DNA of 55,357 nucleotides from JBLHOS01 sp047623825 (GTDB taxonomy: Bacteria > Pseudomonadota > Alphaproteobacteria > Rhodobacterales > Rhodobacteraceae). Below the pieces are notes generated by a model. It was not told the DNA's origin and searched no databases. It worked only from the letters and a program-made list of their open reading frames with translations. The position numbers were made by a program, and so were the translations under genes. Below are positions 7,958 through 16,558 of this stretch, piece after piece; the stretch's first letter is position 1; each line of letters starts with the position of its first letter. The stretch spans positions 1-55,357 of the forward strand of contig JBLHOS010000008.1 in assembly GCA_047623825.1 (NCBI GenBank). Reading direction: 5' to 3'.

Positions 7958-10252
7958 TTAGGGCGTGTCACACCGCGCTGTCAGTAAGACCGACCCTTTC
8001 AGATCCTGCGACCAGTTCAGCCGGATTGAGCCGCGCCCAACGCCGTGCCGGGTGGTGGCATATGGCATCGTATAAACCGCCACGTTTGCGACCGATCGCA
8101 CCGCCCCTTCCGGCAAGACCGAAACCGCCGTAATCGCCTCTCCACCGAAGGGGAAATGGTCGCGCAGATCAACTTCCCATGTCGTCACTGGCGTCGCTTC
8201 CGTCACTTTTATCGTGATCGGGTTTTGGGGACGGTTGGTAATTCCGTGATAGATATTGCCATTGAACGTCAGATTATGGGTCCGGCTCATATCTAAGGGC
8301 GCAATACTGTCGTCAACCTCATCAACGCGCAGTAACGCCTGCCCGTTGATCTGTTTGAACACATTGCCGGTCACCGTCATTCCGTTGATGTAGTGATCCT
8401 GCCCATAAGGCTTGATATGCAAGTAAGTGAACCACGGTGCCGAGCCGATCGACATGAAGATATTACCGACAATGCTAAGCCCACCGAATGAGTATTCGCC
8501 CACCATATCGGGTGCGCTGTCATGCTCATTATTCCACTCGATATAGCAATTATCCACATAATTCCCGGTAACCGTCGTTTTGCAGTTAGTTGAGGTCAGC
8601 AACAGCCCAGCAGACCGCACACCATCAGTCTCATTGTCACCCTGAAAGAAGTGGTTTCCGGTAACCAAATGACCGGTTCCACTCAGGACGCCAAAGTGGC
8701 GGAATTTTACAGCACGGTTGTCACGGATCTTGGCGTCGTTCTTATTTACGTTGAATGCGATTGTCGTACGATCTTCGACCTCCAAGGTCTGCTCATTCGA
8801 CAAGAACTGGTTGCGGTCGATCAACATGCCCTGACAGCCGTCACCTGCCGATGTGATCCCACGATCCTTAGGGCCCGTGAAAAAGCAGTCCCGGATATGA
8901 AAGATGATACCGCCCATTGGCAGCAGCACTCCACTGGCTTTGCCCGCGCACAAGAACTCAATATCAGATAGCACAAAGCGCTGCAAAGTTGAGAAGCCGC
9001 TGAAGTCCAGAACATATTTGAACCGACGGAAGGTATAGATCTGCTGCGCCGGTGCACCCCAAAGTGGCCGGCTTAGAAACAGCTTACCAGCAGAGATGTT
9101 CTTGCCCGTGACATAAACTTCACGCCCAACGCCCAATGGGCCCGTCAGCAGCGACCCGATCGGAATATTGGCCACATCCGCAACGCTCCCGAGTTCACTT
9201 GCCGATGTGCTAACCCAAGTTGCCGTCCCGCTATGCACCTCATCGTCCCAATTGGAACTTGGCACGCAGTTGAACTGCCCGTTACGAATGACGCGGTGAT
9301 TGGCATAGCTGGTCTTGTTTTCGACTGCGGCCTGAATATCGATCGGGCCGTCCAATTCGATCCGGCGTCCGTTCATATCCAACGCATCATGATCAGAGAA
9401 GTTGAACAGCGCCTGAACCGCCTTTTTGAACCCCCGCACTTCGTCACCGAACGCATCGGCATAGGTGTTGAGATTGAAATTCTTGGTCAGCGCAAATCGC
9501 ACGGTGTCGTCCATGATCATGGTGCCTTGGAACCGAACCGGGCTGTCCATGGTCAGGCTGCCGGTGATGAGGAATACACCCTCAGAGACCAAAACTTCAC
9601 GCCCATTGGCCGCTGCATCTGCCGCCTCAAACGCTGCCAGATCATTGGTGACCCCATCCCCGACTGCACCAAAATCCTTGACGTCCACCCAATCCATCAG
9701 CTTGCGATAGAACACACTAGTGATGTCCTCAATCTGGATGCTTTCGATACGCACGGTGCCACCGTTGGCCCCGGTAAGATCCAGCCCAAAATGGCCATAT
9801 GTCGCGGTTTCGCCCCAAACCATATCAACGCCGCCGCGCTGACCAAGACCGATAATTGCGGATACAGTCTCTATGCGACCATATTCGGTTAGTGCGACTG
9901 AGGGGCCGGTTTGGAGAACTCCGCTCACGTTGCCGTTGCTCGAATTGCCAGCCCACGCGCCTATCTGGACAGATGGCAGCGTGCCCGACACAGCCTTGAT
10001 CCTGACCGAGACCCGCAGATAGGTGCCCGCCGGAACCGGCGTTTCGCCCATATAGCGCAAAGTGGTGACTGTATCTGTCTTGAGAATTTCCAGACAGGTC
10101 CCAAAGTCCTGATCTGCTGGAACCAACGCGGCATTCGTCGCCGTGGCATAGGTATCAGACCCGGGCGTTCCGTCTTGCCGGGACCAAACAGCCAACCCAT
10201 CGCCAAAGGCGGGCGGCATCAAGATCAGCCCATCCGTGATCACTTGGTTCAT
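7958..10252 (-). CDS. Right-handed beta-helix, glycosyl hydrolase family 28-related (tailspike/pectate-lyase-like) protein
   Basis: A 764-residue protein with no signal peptide. Residues 1 to about 190 form a carbohydrate-binding-like beta-sandwich (ITDGLILMPPAFGDGLAVWSR split over the start, then VPADQDFGTCLEI, YLRVSVRIKAVSG, RGGVDMVWGE). Around 200 comes the pectate lyase superfamily entry motif VDVKDFGAVGDGVTNDLAAFEAAD. Residues 220-680 are a repetitive beta-helix with rungs such as NHRVIRNGQFN, RFVLSDIEFLC, GIIFHIRDCFFTG and GMTVTGNVFKQ, and a small C-terminal domain follows. This architecture is shared by phage tailspikes and polysaccharide lyases. ATG 10252 has AAAGGG 7 bases upstream and begins at the conserved domain; a longer in-frame start is less likely. 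A terminator lies behind and a CtrA-type box in front. Substrate and location are unknown. Confidence 0.85.
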   Translation of the reverse strand: MNQVITDGLILMPPAFGDGLAVWSRQDGTPGSDTYATATNAALVPADQDFGTCLEILKTDTVTTLRYMGETPVPAGTYLRVSVRIKAVSGTLPSVQIGAWAGNSSNGNVSGVLQTGPSVALTEYGRIETVSAIIGLGQRGGVDMVWGETATYGHFGLDLTGANGGTVRIESIQIEDITSVFYRKLMDWVDVKDFGAVGDGVTNDLAAFEAADAAANGREVLVSEGVFLITGSLTMDSPVRFQGTMIMDDTVRFALTKNFNLNTYADAFGDEVRGFKKAVQALFNFSDHDALDMNGRRIELDGPIDIQAAVENKTSYANHRVIRNGQFNCVPSSNWDDEVHSGTATWVSTSASELGSVADVANIPIGSLLTGPLGVGREVYVTGKNISAGKLFLSRPLWGAPAQQIYTFRRFKYVLDFSGFSTLQRFVLSDIEFLCAGKASGVLLPMGGIIFHIRDCFFTGPKDRGITSAGDGCQGMLIDRNQFLSNEQTLEVEDRTTIAFNVNKNDAKIRDNRAVKFRHFGVLSGTGHLVTGNHFFQGDNETDGVRSAGLLLTSTNCKTTVTGNYVDNCYIEWNNEHDSAPDMVGEYSFGGLSIVGNIFMSIGSAPWFTYLHIKPYGQDHYINGMTVTGNVFKQINGQALLRVDEVDDSIAPLDMSRTHNLTFNGNIYHGITNRPQNPITIKVTEATPVTTWEVDLRDHFPFGGEAITAVSVLPEGAVRSVANVAVYTMPYATTRHGVGRGSIRLNWSQDLKGSVLLTARCDTP

Positions 10253-10390
10253 ATCGAAACCCTTTCCGTGCGCGCAAAAACGCCTTTGACCCTCGCGGAT
10301 CACCGGATCCGGAAGGTTACTCAATTGTTCAAATGTAAGAAGATCACGACCCCTATCAGGTCGAATTGCCCTAAGGATTGGGCAAAACAG

Positions 10391-10405
10391 TTAAGGCCAC
10401 GTTAA
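10391..10405 (-). promoter_or_regulatory. CtrA-type box (TTAA-N7-TTAA)
   Basis: On the minus strand this reads TTAACGTGGCCTTAA followed by C, an exact TTAAC-N6-TTAAC match to the alphaproteobacterial CtrA consensus. It lies about 140 bp upstream of the ATG of the beta-helix gene and in a position to control it, just beyond the end of the DUF4864 gene. The pattern is short enough that chance cannot be excluded. Confidence 0.5.
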
Positions 10406-10424
10406 GGGTCGGAACGCAGAGGCT

Positions 10425-10838
10425 TCAGGCGCCGACAGACGGTGCGCGCAGCAGTTGAACCGCACTGATTTTCCAACCCGAAGCAGTCGGTGTCATCATA
10501 TAATCTAGTAGGTGAACTATGCCTTGTGCATCGACAATCTGGACCCGTTGCCAAAGGTTTCCAGCGACTTCGCGCAGCACCAGATAATCAACTTCGGTCG
10601 GCCGCCAGACCATCGGATAGCCGTTTTGCACCATCGCGCCAAATCGTTCGGGGGTTTGGAACATGCCTTGGATATTCGGGCCGGCGAAGTCCCAGGCGCC
10701 GTTCACATCACCCGCAAGAAACGCATCCAATTGTCCTTGGATCGCCGCGTTAATTTCAAGGTTTGGGATTTCTGCCGCCTGCGCAAAGGCCGATTGCGCA
10801 GTTACAATCATGGCCAAAATCATCAAAATTCGCCGCAT
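10425..10838 (-). CDS. DUF4864 domain-containing secreted protein
   Basis: A 137-residue protein. ATG 10838 is preceded by GGAGG and starts a signal peptide (MRRILMILAMIVTAQSAFAQA). The mature part fits the DUF4864 fold: INAAIQGQLDAFLAGDVNGAWDFA, QTPERFGAMVQNGYPMVW, then VDYLVLREVAGNLWQRVQI and a final strand with GWKISAVQLL. The fold resembles the NTF2/SnoaL cone, so small-molecule or protein binding in the periplasm is possible. An upstream in-frame Met at 10898 was rejected as it would bury the signal peptide. Confidence 0.85.
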   Translation of the reverse strand: MRRILMILAMIVTAQSAFAQAAEIPNLEINAAIQGQLDAFLAGDVNGAWDFAGPNIQGMFQTPERFGAMVQNGYPMVWRPTEVDYLVLREVAGNLWQRVQIVDAQGIVHLLDYMMTPTASGWKISAVQLLRAPSVGA

Positions 10839-10919
10839 TCGCCGTCCTCCACCTATTACTCCATGACAGAACGATAGGCGGAAGTCGGTCGAGATCAACT
10901 CACGATTTCTTAATCTCGG

Positions 10920-12500
10920 TTAGGTGGCCAGTTTCCCCGCCAGCCCGTCTTCGATCAATGCGATAGTTTCAGACACCCCAAATAGAGCGATGAACCCACC
11001 AAAGCGTGGGCCCTGCGATGCGCCCAAAAGCACCTCATAAAGCGCCTTGAACCAGTCGCGCAGCGGCTCAAACTCGTGGTCCTTACCGACGGCAAAAACA
11101 ATCGTCTGCAGCGCATCGTCGGCAAGTGGCCCGTCATAGGTCCGCAAACGTGCAATCAGATCAGCCATCGCTGCGGCCTCCTTGTCGTCAGCCAGACGGT
11201 AGGTTTTTTCTGGTTTTACAAAGTCGTTGTAATAACGCACCGCAAAACCCGCTGCCTGATCCAGATCGGGATGAGACTGGGGCGTCGCATCTGGTGCATA
11301 GCGCTGGATAAAGCCCCACAACGCCCCTTTGTCTTCTGCACTGGCAACCGAGGCGAGGTTCAACAGCATCGCAAAGCTGACCACCATATTCGACGCAGGC
11401 ACGTTGTGACCGTGGATATGGAACACCGGGTTTACCATCCGCTGCGCTGCGTCCTGATCAGCGTAGGCGCGCAATTGCTGGTGATACTCGTCCACAGCTT
11501 TGGGGATCACATCAAAATACAACCGTTTTGCGGTCTTGGGCTTTTGATACATAAAGTATTGCAAGCTTTCGGGTGCTGCATATGTCAACCACTCCTCCAT
11601 CGACAAACCATTGCCTTTGGATTTTGAGATCTTTTGCCCCTGCTCATCGTTGAACAACTCGTATGACAGGCTTTCAGGCGGCTGTTTGCCAAGGGCGCGG
11701 CAAATCTTGGTCGACTGCGTGACACTGTCGATCAGGTCTTTGCCTGACATCTCATAATCGACACCAAGGGCCGCCCAACGCATCGCCCAATCCGGCTTCC
11801 ACTGCATTTTGACATTACCGCCGGTGATTAGGACTTCGACTCGCTCACCATCCGGCTCAGCATAGACAATGGTCCCTTTGGCCACATTGCGTTCCAATGT
11901 CGGGACTTGCAGCACATGTCCAGTTTTGGGGCTGATCGGCAAAAAGCACGAATAGGTCGCACGCCGGTCGGGGCCTAGCGTAGGCAGCATGATCTCTTGG
12001 ATCTTGTCGAACCGCTCCAGTGCGATCAGCAGCATTTCGTCAAATTTTCCAGCCTTGTAGTATTCGGTCGAACTGACAAATTCATACTGAAACCCGAAAT
12101 TATCCAAAAACTCGTTCAGCTTCGCGTTGTTATGATGGGCAAAACTTTCGTGCGTCCCAAAGGGGTCGCGCACTTTGGTCAGCGGCAGGTTCAGGTCCAG
12201 TGCCAGCTCTTGTTGCATGGGCACATTGGCCGGCACCTTGCGAAACCCGTCCATATCATCCGAAAAACAGATCAGCCGGGTTGGAATGTCACTTATCTGC
12301 TGGAATGCACGACGCACCATCGTGGTGCGTGCAACCTCGCCGAACGTCCCGATATGCGGTAAGCCACTGGGGCCATATCCGGTCTGAAACAGCACATGGC
12401 CCTTTTCAGGCGGCGCTTTTTCGTACCGTTTAAGCAGTCTGCGCGCCTCTTCAAAGGGCCACGCTTTAGAGCTCAGAGCGGTTTCACGAAGTTCAGACAT
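10920..12500 (-). CDS. lysK: Lysine--tRNA ligase, class I
   Basis: This 526-residue enzyme charges tRNA-Lys and is of the class I type found in archaea and many alphaproteobacteria rather than the class II LysS of most bacteria. The HIGH-like signature (GPSGLPHIGTFGE) lies at residues 43-55 and the KMSKS-like loop (KISKSKGNG) at 290-298. Between them is the Rossmann-fold core with the lysine pocket (CFSDDMDGFRKVP near 79-90), and the C-terminal half is the helical anticodon-binding region. Length is normal for the family. The gene is divergent from the TerB-like gene. Confidence 0.97.
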   Translation of the reverse strand: MSELRETALSSKAWPFEEARRLLKRYEKAPPEKGHVLFQTGYGPSGLPHIGTFGEVARTTMVRRAFQQISDIPTRLICFSDDMDGFRKVPANVPMQQELALDLNLPLTKVRDPFGTHESFAHHNNAKLNEFLDNFGFQYEFVSSTEYYKAGKFDEMLLIALERFDKIQEIMLPTLGPDRRATYSCFLPISPKTGHVLQVPTLERNVAKGTIVYAEPDGERVEVLITGGNVKMQWKPDWAMRWAALGVDYEMSGKDLIDSVTQSTKICRALGKQPPESLSYELFNDEQGQKISKSKGNGLSMEEWLTYAAPESLQYFMYQKPKTAKRLYFDVIPKAVDEYHQQLRAYADQDAAQRMVNPVFHIHGHNVPASNMVVSFAMLLNLASVASAEDKGALWGFIQRYAPDATPQSHPDLDQAAGFAVRYYNDFVKPEKTYRLADDKEAAAMADLIARLRTYDGPLADDALQTIVFAVGKDHEFEPLRDWFKALYEVLLGASQGPRFGGFIALFGVSETIALIEDGLAGKLAT

Positions 12501-12631
12501 TTACCTTATCCATTTACACGGGCGCGGCACGCCGCCGCGACAGGGCCTGCACCTATTGCCCTGCGGCCTTGGGGTCAATAAATTGATGCTATACAAATGC
12601 TGGTTGTTTTCCCCAAAAAGGTCTTTTCCCC

Positions 12632-13051
12632 GTGACAAATAATCCATCCCTCTCGCCGCAAGACTGCCTAATTGCCATGATGATCGTTGTATCAGTGTCG
12701 GACGAAAATATCCGGACATCTGAATTATTGACGATCCAGCAGTTGGTTAATCATCTGCCGGTCTTTGCCGAATATGACGTCGACCGAATGAAAACTGTTT
12801 CTCAGGTCGTTTTTGAGCTGTTGGAAGAGGAAGACGGCCTCGATGCGCTTTTCGGGCTAGTACTCGAAGCACTACCTGAGCCTCTTTATGAGACGGCTTA
12901 TGCAATGGCCTGTGACGTCGCCGCCGCAGATGGCATATTGGGCCAGACTGAATTGGAGCTGTTGATGGAGATCCGTTACCAGCTAAACATTGATCGCCTG
13001 CATGCGGCGGCTATCGAACGTGGTGCGCGCGCCCGGCATATGACGATCTGA
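12632..13051 (+). CDS. TerB-like tellurite-resistance family protein
   Basis: A 139-residue all-helical protein resembling the TerB / DjlA N-terminal family. Features are two helices with acidic metal-ligand-like residues: AMMIVVSVSDENIRTSELLTI near the start and the matching CDVAAADGILGQTELELL near residue 95, where the D-G-x-L-x-x-x-E-L pattern is typical of TerB. The protein is soluble and probably cytoplasmic. The start is a GTG at 12632 with only a weak AAAAGG upstream. Family members may bind metal, but a tellurite role should not be assumed. Confidence 0.85.
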   Translation: MTNNPSLSPQDCLIAMMIVVSVSDENIRTSELLTIQQLVNHLPVFAEYDVDRMKTVSQVVFELLEEEDGLDALFGLVLEALPEPLYETAYAMACDVAAADGILGQTELELLMEIRYQLNIDRLHAAAIERGARARHMTI

Positions 13052-13258
13052 ACGAACCAGTCAGGGCTGTAATCTCAACTGGCGATCTCTCAATGTATCG
13101 TCCGGGTCCTTCTGGCTAGAACAGGGGCAGCCCAATGTTGTCGGAGACTGACCACGACGCCACTTGCGATCACCGCGATTAGAACCCAATCCCTGATTGC
13201 GCCCCTGATCCGGCCAGTCGCCACAGCGACCGGCATAATTTCGGCGGCCGCGCTGGTC

Positions 13259-14236
13259 GTGGTTGATCTCGAAACAAAAAAAGGTGTCGCCGGACGCAGC
13301 TTCCTGTTCACCTACACGCCGCTGTCGATGCGCCCTCTGGCCCAACTGATCGACAACATCTCCGAGACATTGATCGGAAAATCGGTAGAGCCTGTCGCCC
13401 GCATGGCCCAGATGGAACATACATTCCGTCTGCTTGGCCGTCAGGGTCTGGTGGCTATGGCGATCGCCGGTCTTGATATGGCGTTGTGGGACGCGTCCGC
13501 AAAGGCGCATGATATGTCAGTGGCCCGGATACTGGGTGGCACCCATGACCCGATCCCATGTTACGACAGTCATGGCATCATCGATCCTGCACATGGCATG
13601 GCCGCGATTGAGGGCTCTGTTGCGCAAGGCTTCCGGGCGATCAAGGTAAAGGTTGGGGGCGCGCCGCTTCAGACAGATGTCGACACCTTGAAATCCGTGC
13701 ATGAGGTTATCGGCCCAGATGTGCGGTTAATGATCGACTACAATCAATCGCTAACGGTGCCTGAGGCGATCAGCCGGATCACCCGGCTAAAAGACGAAGG
13801 TATTGATCTCGATTGGGAAGAAGAGCCTGTTGGCGCCGAAGATTTTGTTGGCCACCGGGCCGTGCGCGCCAACGTGCGCACCTCAATCCAAACCGGTGAG
13901 AATTGGTGGATGCCCTGTGATGATGCCCGTGCCATTCAGGCCGATATCAGCGATCAGGTGATGATCGACATCATGAAAGTCGGCGGTGTCACTGGCTGGC
14001 AGCGCGCAGCACCACTGGCGCAAGCGGCCTCCCTACCGATCTCCAGTCATATCTTTGTTGAGGCCAGTGCCCATGTTCTGTCGGTCACACCCAACACATA
14101 TTTGCTGGAATATCTCGATATTGCAGACGCAATCCAGATCGACCCTCCTCAGGTCATAGATGGAATGCTAGCGCCACAAGCGCCCGGCCTTGGCATGACG
14201 TGGGATGAGGCCGCGATCAAACGCTATCAGGGCTAG
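13259..14236 (+). CDS. Mandelate racemase / muconate-lactonizing enzyme family protein, 5' end damaged or mis-started
   Basis: The frame contains the enolase-superfamily catalytic set: the KxK motif (AIKVKVGG, near residues 127-134), metal ligands in MIDYN, DWEEEP and IQTGEN, and the His of ISSHIFVE, which is the mandelate racemase pattern acting on alpha protons of carboxylates. The first canonical start is GTG 13259, but homology-like sequence (RTQSLIAPLIRPVATATG and a strand after it) continues upstream in the same frame to about 13165 with no ATG, GTG or TTG before the TAA at 13070. An ATG at 13135 with AGGGG 7 bases ahead is in another frame, so a one-base frameshift is likely. It converges on dacB with a 6-bp gap. 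Confidence 0.8.
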   Translation: MVDLETKKGVAGRSFLFTYTPLSMRPLAQLIDNISETLIGKSVEPVARMAQMEHTFRLLGRQGLVAMAIAGLDMALWDASAKAHDMSVARILGGTHDPIPCYDSHGIIDPAHGMAAIEGSVAQGFRAIKVKVGGAPLQTDVDTLKSVHEVIGPDVRLMIDYNQSLTVPEAISRITRLKDEGIDLDWEEEPVGAEDFVGHRAVRANVRTSIQTGENWWMPCDDARAIQADISDQVMIDIMKVGGVTGWQRAAPLAQAASLPISSHIFVEASAHVLSVTPNTYLLEYLDIADAIQIDPPQVIDGMLAPQAPGLGMTWDEAAIKRYQG

Positions 14237-14242
14237 GCCTGC

Positions 14243-15724
14243 CTAACCGTAGGTCGCGACCCAACGCTCAATCAGCGCTTGCTGCAATCGCTTGGCGCGG
14301 GTGTTGTAGCTGCGCCCACCATCAGGATGCTCCATTTGGTCTGCTCGCAGGGCCCGACGCCGATCAACATCAGCACAAAAGACTGCGAATGCCAAATCGC
14401 GTTTGCCCGCAGCTTGGGTATATCCCGCCAGCCCACTGACAAAGTTCAGGGTGCCAGTCTTACCGACCACGCTGATCGGATGGTCTGGCATCGGGCGCCC
14501 GGCATCATCACGCAGCTCAATCGATTTCATCAAACGGCGCAGCAATCCGTCTGCCCCGGCACGAACCAACGCATGCGACATGTCATTGGCGGTAACGCGG
14601 CTGTCGTCACTCAATCCTGAATGATCCACAAACCGTGGCCTGCGCGCCTCTAGCCGATCCTCCATCCAACGGCTCATCATTCGGGCAGATGCAGACAAGG
14701 TATTGGGGCTTTCGCCACCCGCCTGACTGGCCATCAATCCAACCGCCTCGGCGGTGATATTCGTCGACCAGCGCATCATATCGCGCAGAATTTCCTCCAG
14801 TGGTGGGCTGGTTTGCTCAACCATAACCACCGAACCTGCAGGCGGGCCCTGCCCAACCTCGGGTCCGTCCAGGATAATCCCGTTTGATCGCGCCAGAACC
14901 TGAAACACTTCGGCGGCATAAAGATGTGGTTGGCGGACTGGCAACCAACGACTGCCGCTCTCACCCAATGCGCCACGCGCGACGGTCCATTCCTCGCGTC
15001 CTCCGCGCTCAGAAAATGTGTAGACTGGGCTGTCACGCTCTGCGATGCGCATCCGCAATCCAGACACAGGTGGGCGAATGGTCCCCGAGCGCGCGTCCAT
15101 CTGTAGGGTGTATTGGTCCTGCGTCCGCTCCCACTGAAAATGCACTCGATTGAAATTCAGGTTCAGTCCGCCGATCGCTGGGTTATAGCCGACGTGATCG
15201 GGCTGATCAGCTGAGATTTCGCGCACATAAGGCAAGGCACCCGATGCGATGCGTAATTTTCCGGTGACTTCGCGTAATCCCGCAGCGCGAATGGCGTTTG
15301 CCATTTGGTTAAGCGTGTCGGTATCCAGAACCGGATCCCCGCCGCCGACCAACCATAGATCCCCATCAAGCCGGCCGTTACGCAGGGTTCCTGCGGCCAC
15401 AATCTGGGTGCGAAACCGAAACCCCAGACCAAGCCGTTCAAGCCCATAAATAGTAGTTATCGCCTTGGCAACGCTTGCAGGCGGCAGCGCCAGCAGCGGA
15501 TTATAGGTCTCCAGAACTTGTCCTGTTCGCGCATTGGCAACCACGAATCCGACACGCCCTCCTAATCCCGCTCGCTCTACCAGATCCACGGCCGAAGGCA
15601 GGCTTCGCACGACAATGCCATCTGGACGCACCAGCGGCCTTGGCGACTGGAGCGGAGCTGCGGCAAATGCAGTGCTTGCAGTTCCCGCAAGAGCGCTGGC
15701 TAAAAAGAAACGCCTTGAGATCAT
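14243..15724 (-). CDS. dacB: D-alanyl-D-alanine carboxypeptidase/endopeptidase (PBP4 type)
   Basis: A 493-residue class C penicillin-binding protein that trims or cuts peptidoglycan cross-links in the periplasm. A Tat-like or Sec signal (MISRRFFLASALAGTASTAFA) opens the protein. The SxxK motif is at Ser84-Lys87 (PPASVAKAIT), the SxN-like motif in MRWSTNITAE, and the KTG motif in VVGKTGTLNFVSG near the end. The long insertion between the first two motifs is usual for PBP4. ATG 15724 has AGGGA about 8 bases upstream; an in-frame GTG 30 bases further up has no ribosome binding site. It lies downstream of nadD in the same direction. Confidence 0.93.
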   Translation of the reverse strand: MISRRFFLASALAGTASTAFAAAPLQSPRPLVRPDGIVVRSLPSAVDLVERAGLGGRVGFVVANARTGQVLETYNPLLALPPASVAKAITTIYGLERLGLGFRFRTQIVAAGTLRNGRLDGDLWLVGGGDPVLDTDTLNQMANAIRAAGLREVTGKLRIASGALPYVREISADQPDHVGYNPAIGGLNLNFNRVHFQWERTQDQYTLQMDARSGTIRPPVSGLRMRIAERDSPVYTFSERGGREEWTVARGALGESGSRWLPVRQPHLYAAEVFQVLARSNGIILDGPEVGQGPPAGSVVMVEQTSPPLEEILRDMMRWSTNITAEAVGLMASQAGGESPNTLSASARMMSRWMEDRLEARRPRFVDHSGLSDDSRVTANDMSHALVRAGADGLLRRLMKSIELRDDAGRPMPDHPISVVGKTGTLNFVSGLAGYTQAAGKRDLAFAVFCADVDRRRALRADQMEHPDGGRSYNTRAKRLQQALIERWVATYG

Positions 15725-15778
15725 TTTGTCATTCCCTACCCCAATTTTGCGCACCTGAAAGCCCTAGACCTATGAGGT

Positions 15779-16381
15779 TTAGCGCACCCACTCGCCCCGC
15801 GCGCGGATGTCAGTAGATGACATATCAATCATTGGCACATTCAAGAAGCACCAAGATGGCGGCACGCTATATGCCAATTTGCCAGCAGAGGTAGACGGCA
15901 ATCTGAATCGCCGATAAATTTGTGCCGCCTTGGATGTGCGTGCTGAAATACTTTGTCCCGGGCGCGCAAGAACGCCCACAGGAATGTTTTGCATGATCCA
16001 GTTCCAATGCTGCCAGCGATGCAGCTCAGCCAGATTATCCGCTCCCATCAGCCAGACAAACCGAACGCCGGGATAAAGCCTAAATAGCTGTTTGAGGGTC
16101 TCAGCAGTATAGCGCGTGTCCAAACGCGCCTCTAGGTCCGTGACCTGAATACGCGGGTGACTGACCAACGCACGTGCTGCCGCAAGCCGTCGGTCCAGTT
16201 TGGCAGGGCCTTCGGCTTTCATCGGGTTGCCCGGACTGACTAGCCACCACACACGGTCCAGCTCAAACCGTTTCAAGGCTTCACGGCTGATATGAACATG
16301 CCCAGCATGAGGCGGATCAAACGACCCCCCAAACAGGCCCACGGTCATGCCGGGGCAGGCATATGGCAGTCCGGTGCGCAA
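15779..16381 (-). CDS. nadD: Nicotinate-nucleotide adenylyltransferase
   Basis: NadD transfers AMP to nicotinate mononucleotide in NAD synthesis. The nucleotidyltransferase signature FGGSFDPPHAGHVHISREAL lies at residues 17-36, the WWLVSPGNPMK segment follows, and the C-terminal ISSTDIR-like motif appears as DMSSTDIRARG. At 200 residues the length is normal. The start is TTG at 16381: GGGG lies 8 bases upstream and an in-frame TAA is just before it, and the extra dozen residues before the domain are typical of Rhodobacteraceae NadD. nadE is at 30.4-32.0 kb. Confidence 0.94.
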   Translation of the reverse strand: MRTGLPYACPGMTVGLFGGSFDPPHAGHVHISREALKRFELDRVWWLVSPGNPMKAEGPAKLDRRLAAARALVSHPRIQVTDLEARLDTRYTAETLKQLFRLYPGVRFVWLMGADNLAELHRWQHWNWIMQNIPVGVLARPGQSISARTSKAAQIYRRFRLPSTSAGKLAYSVPPSWCFLNVPMIDMSSTDIRARGEWVR

Positions 16382-16558
16382 ATCTTTGACCCCTTAGAGA
16401 TCCCTGTTGGACATCGCAGGGCCCCAGCCTGGGACCTTGCCTGCTCCAAGTTGCATGGCAACCGCCCAATACGCAAAGCGATAAGTGCGCCCCATTGAAT
16501 GCGGCGTCCCGGTTCGCTAGATGTCCCGCACACGAATTTCCGTATCAGGAGCATCCTC

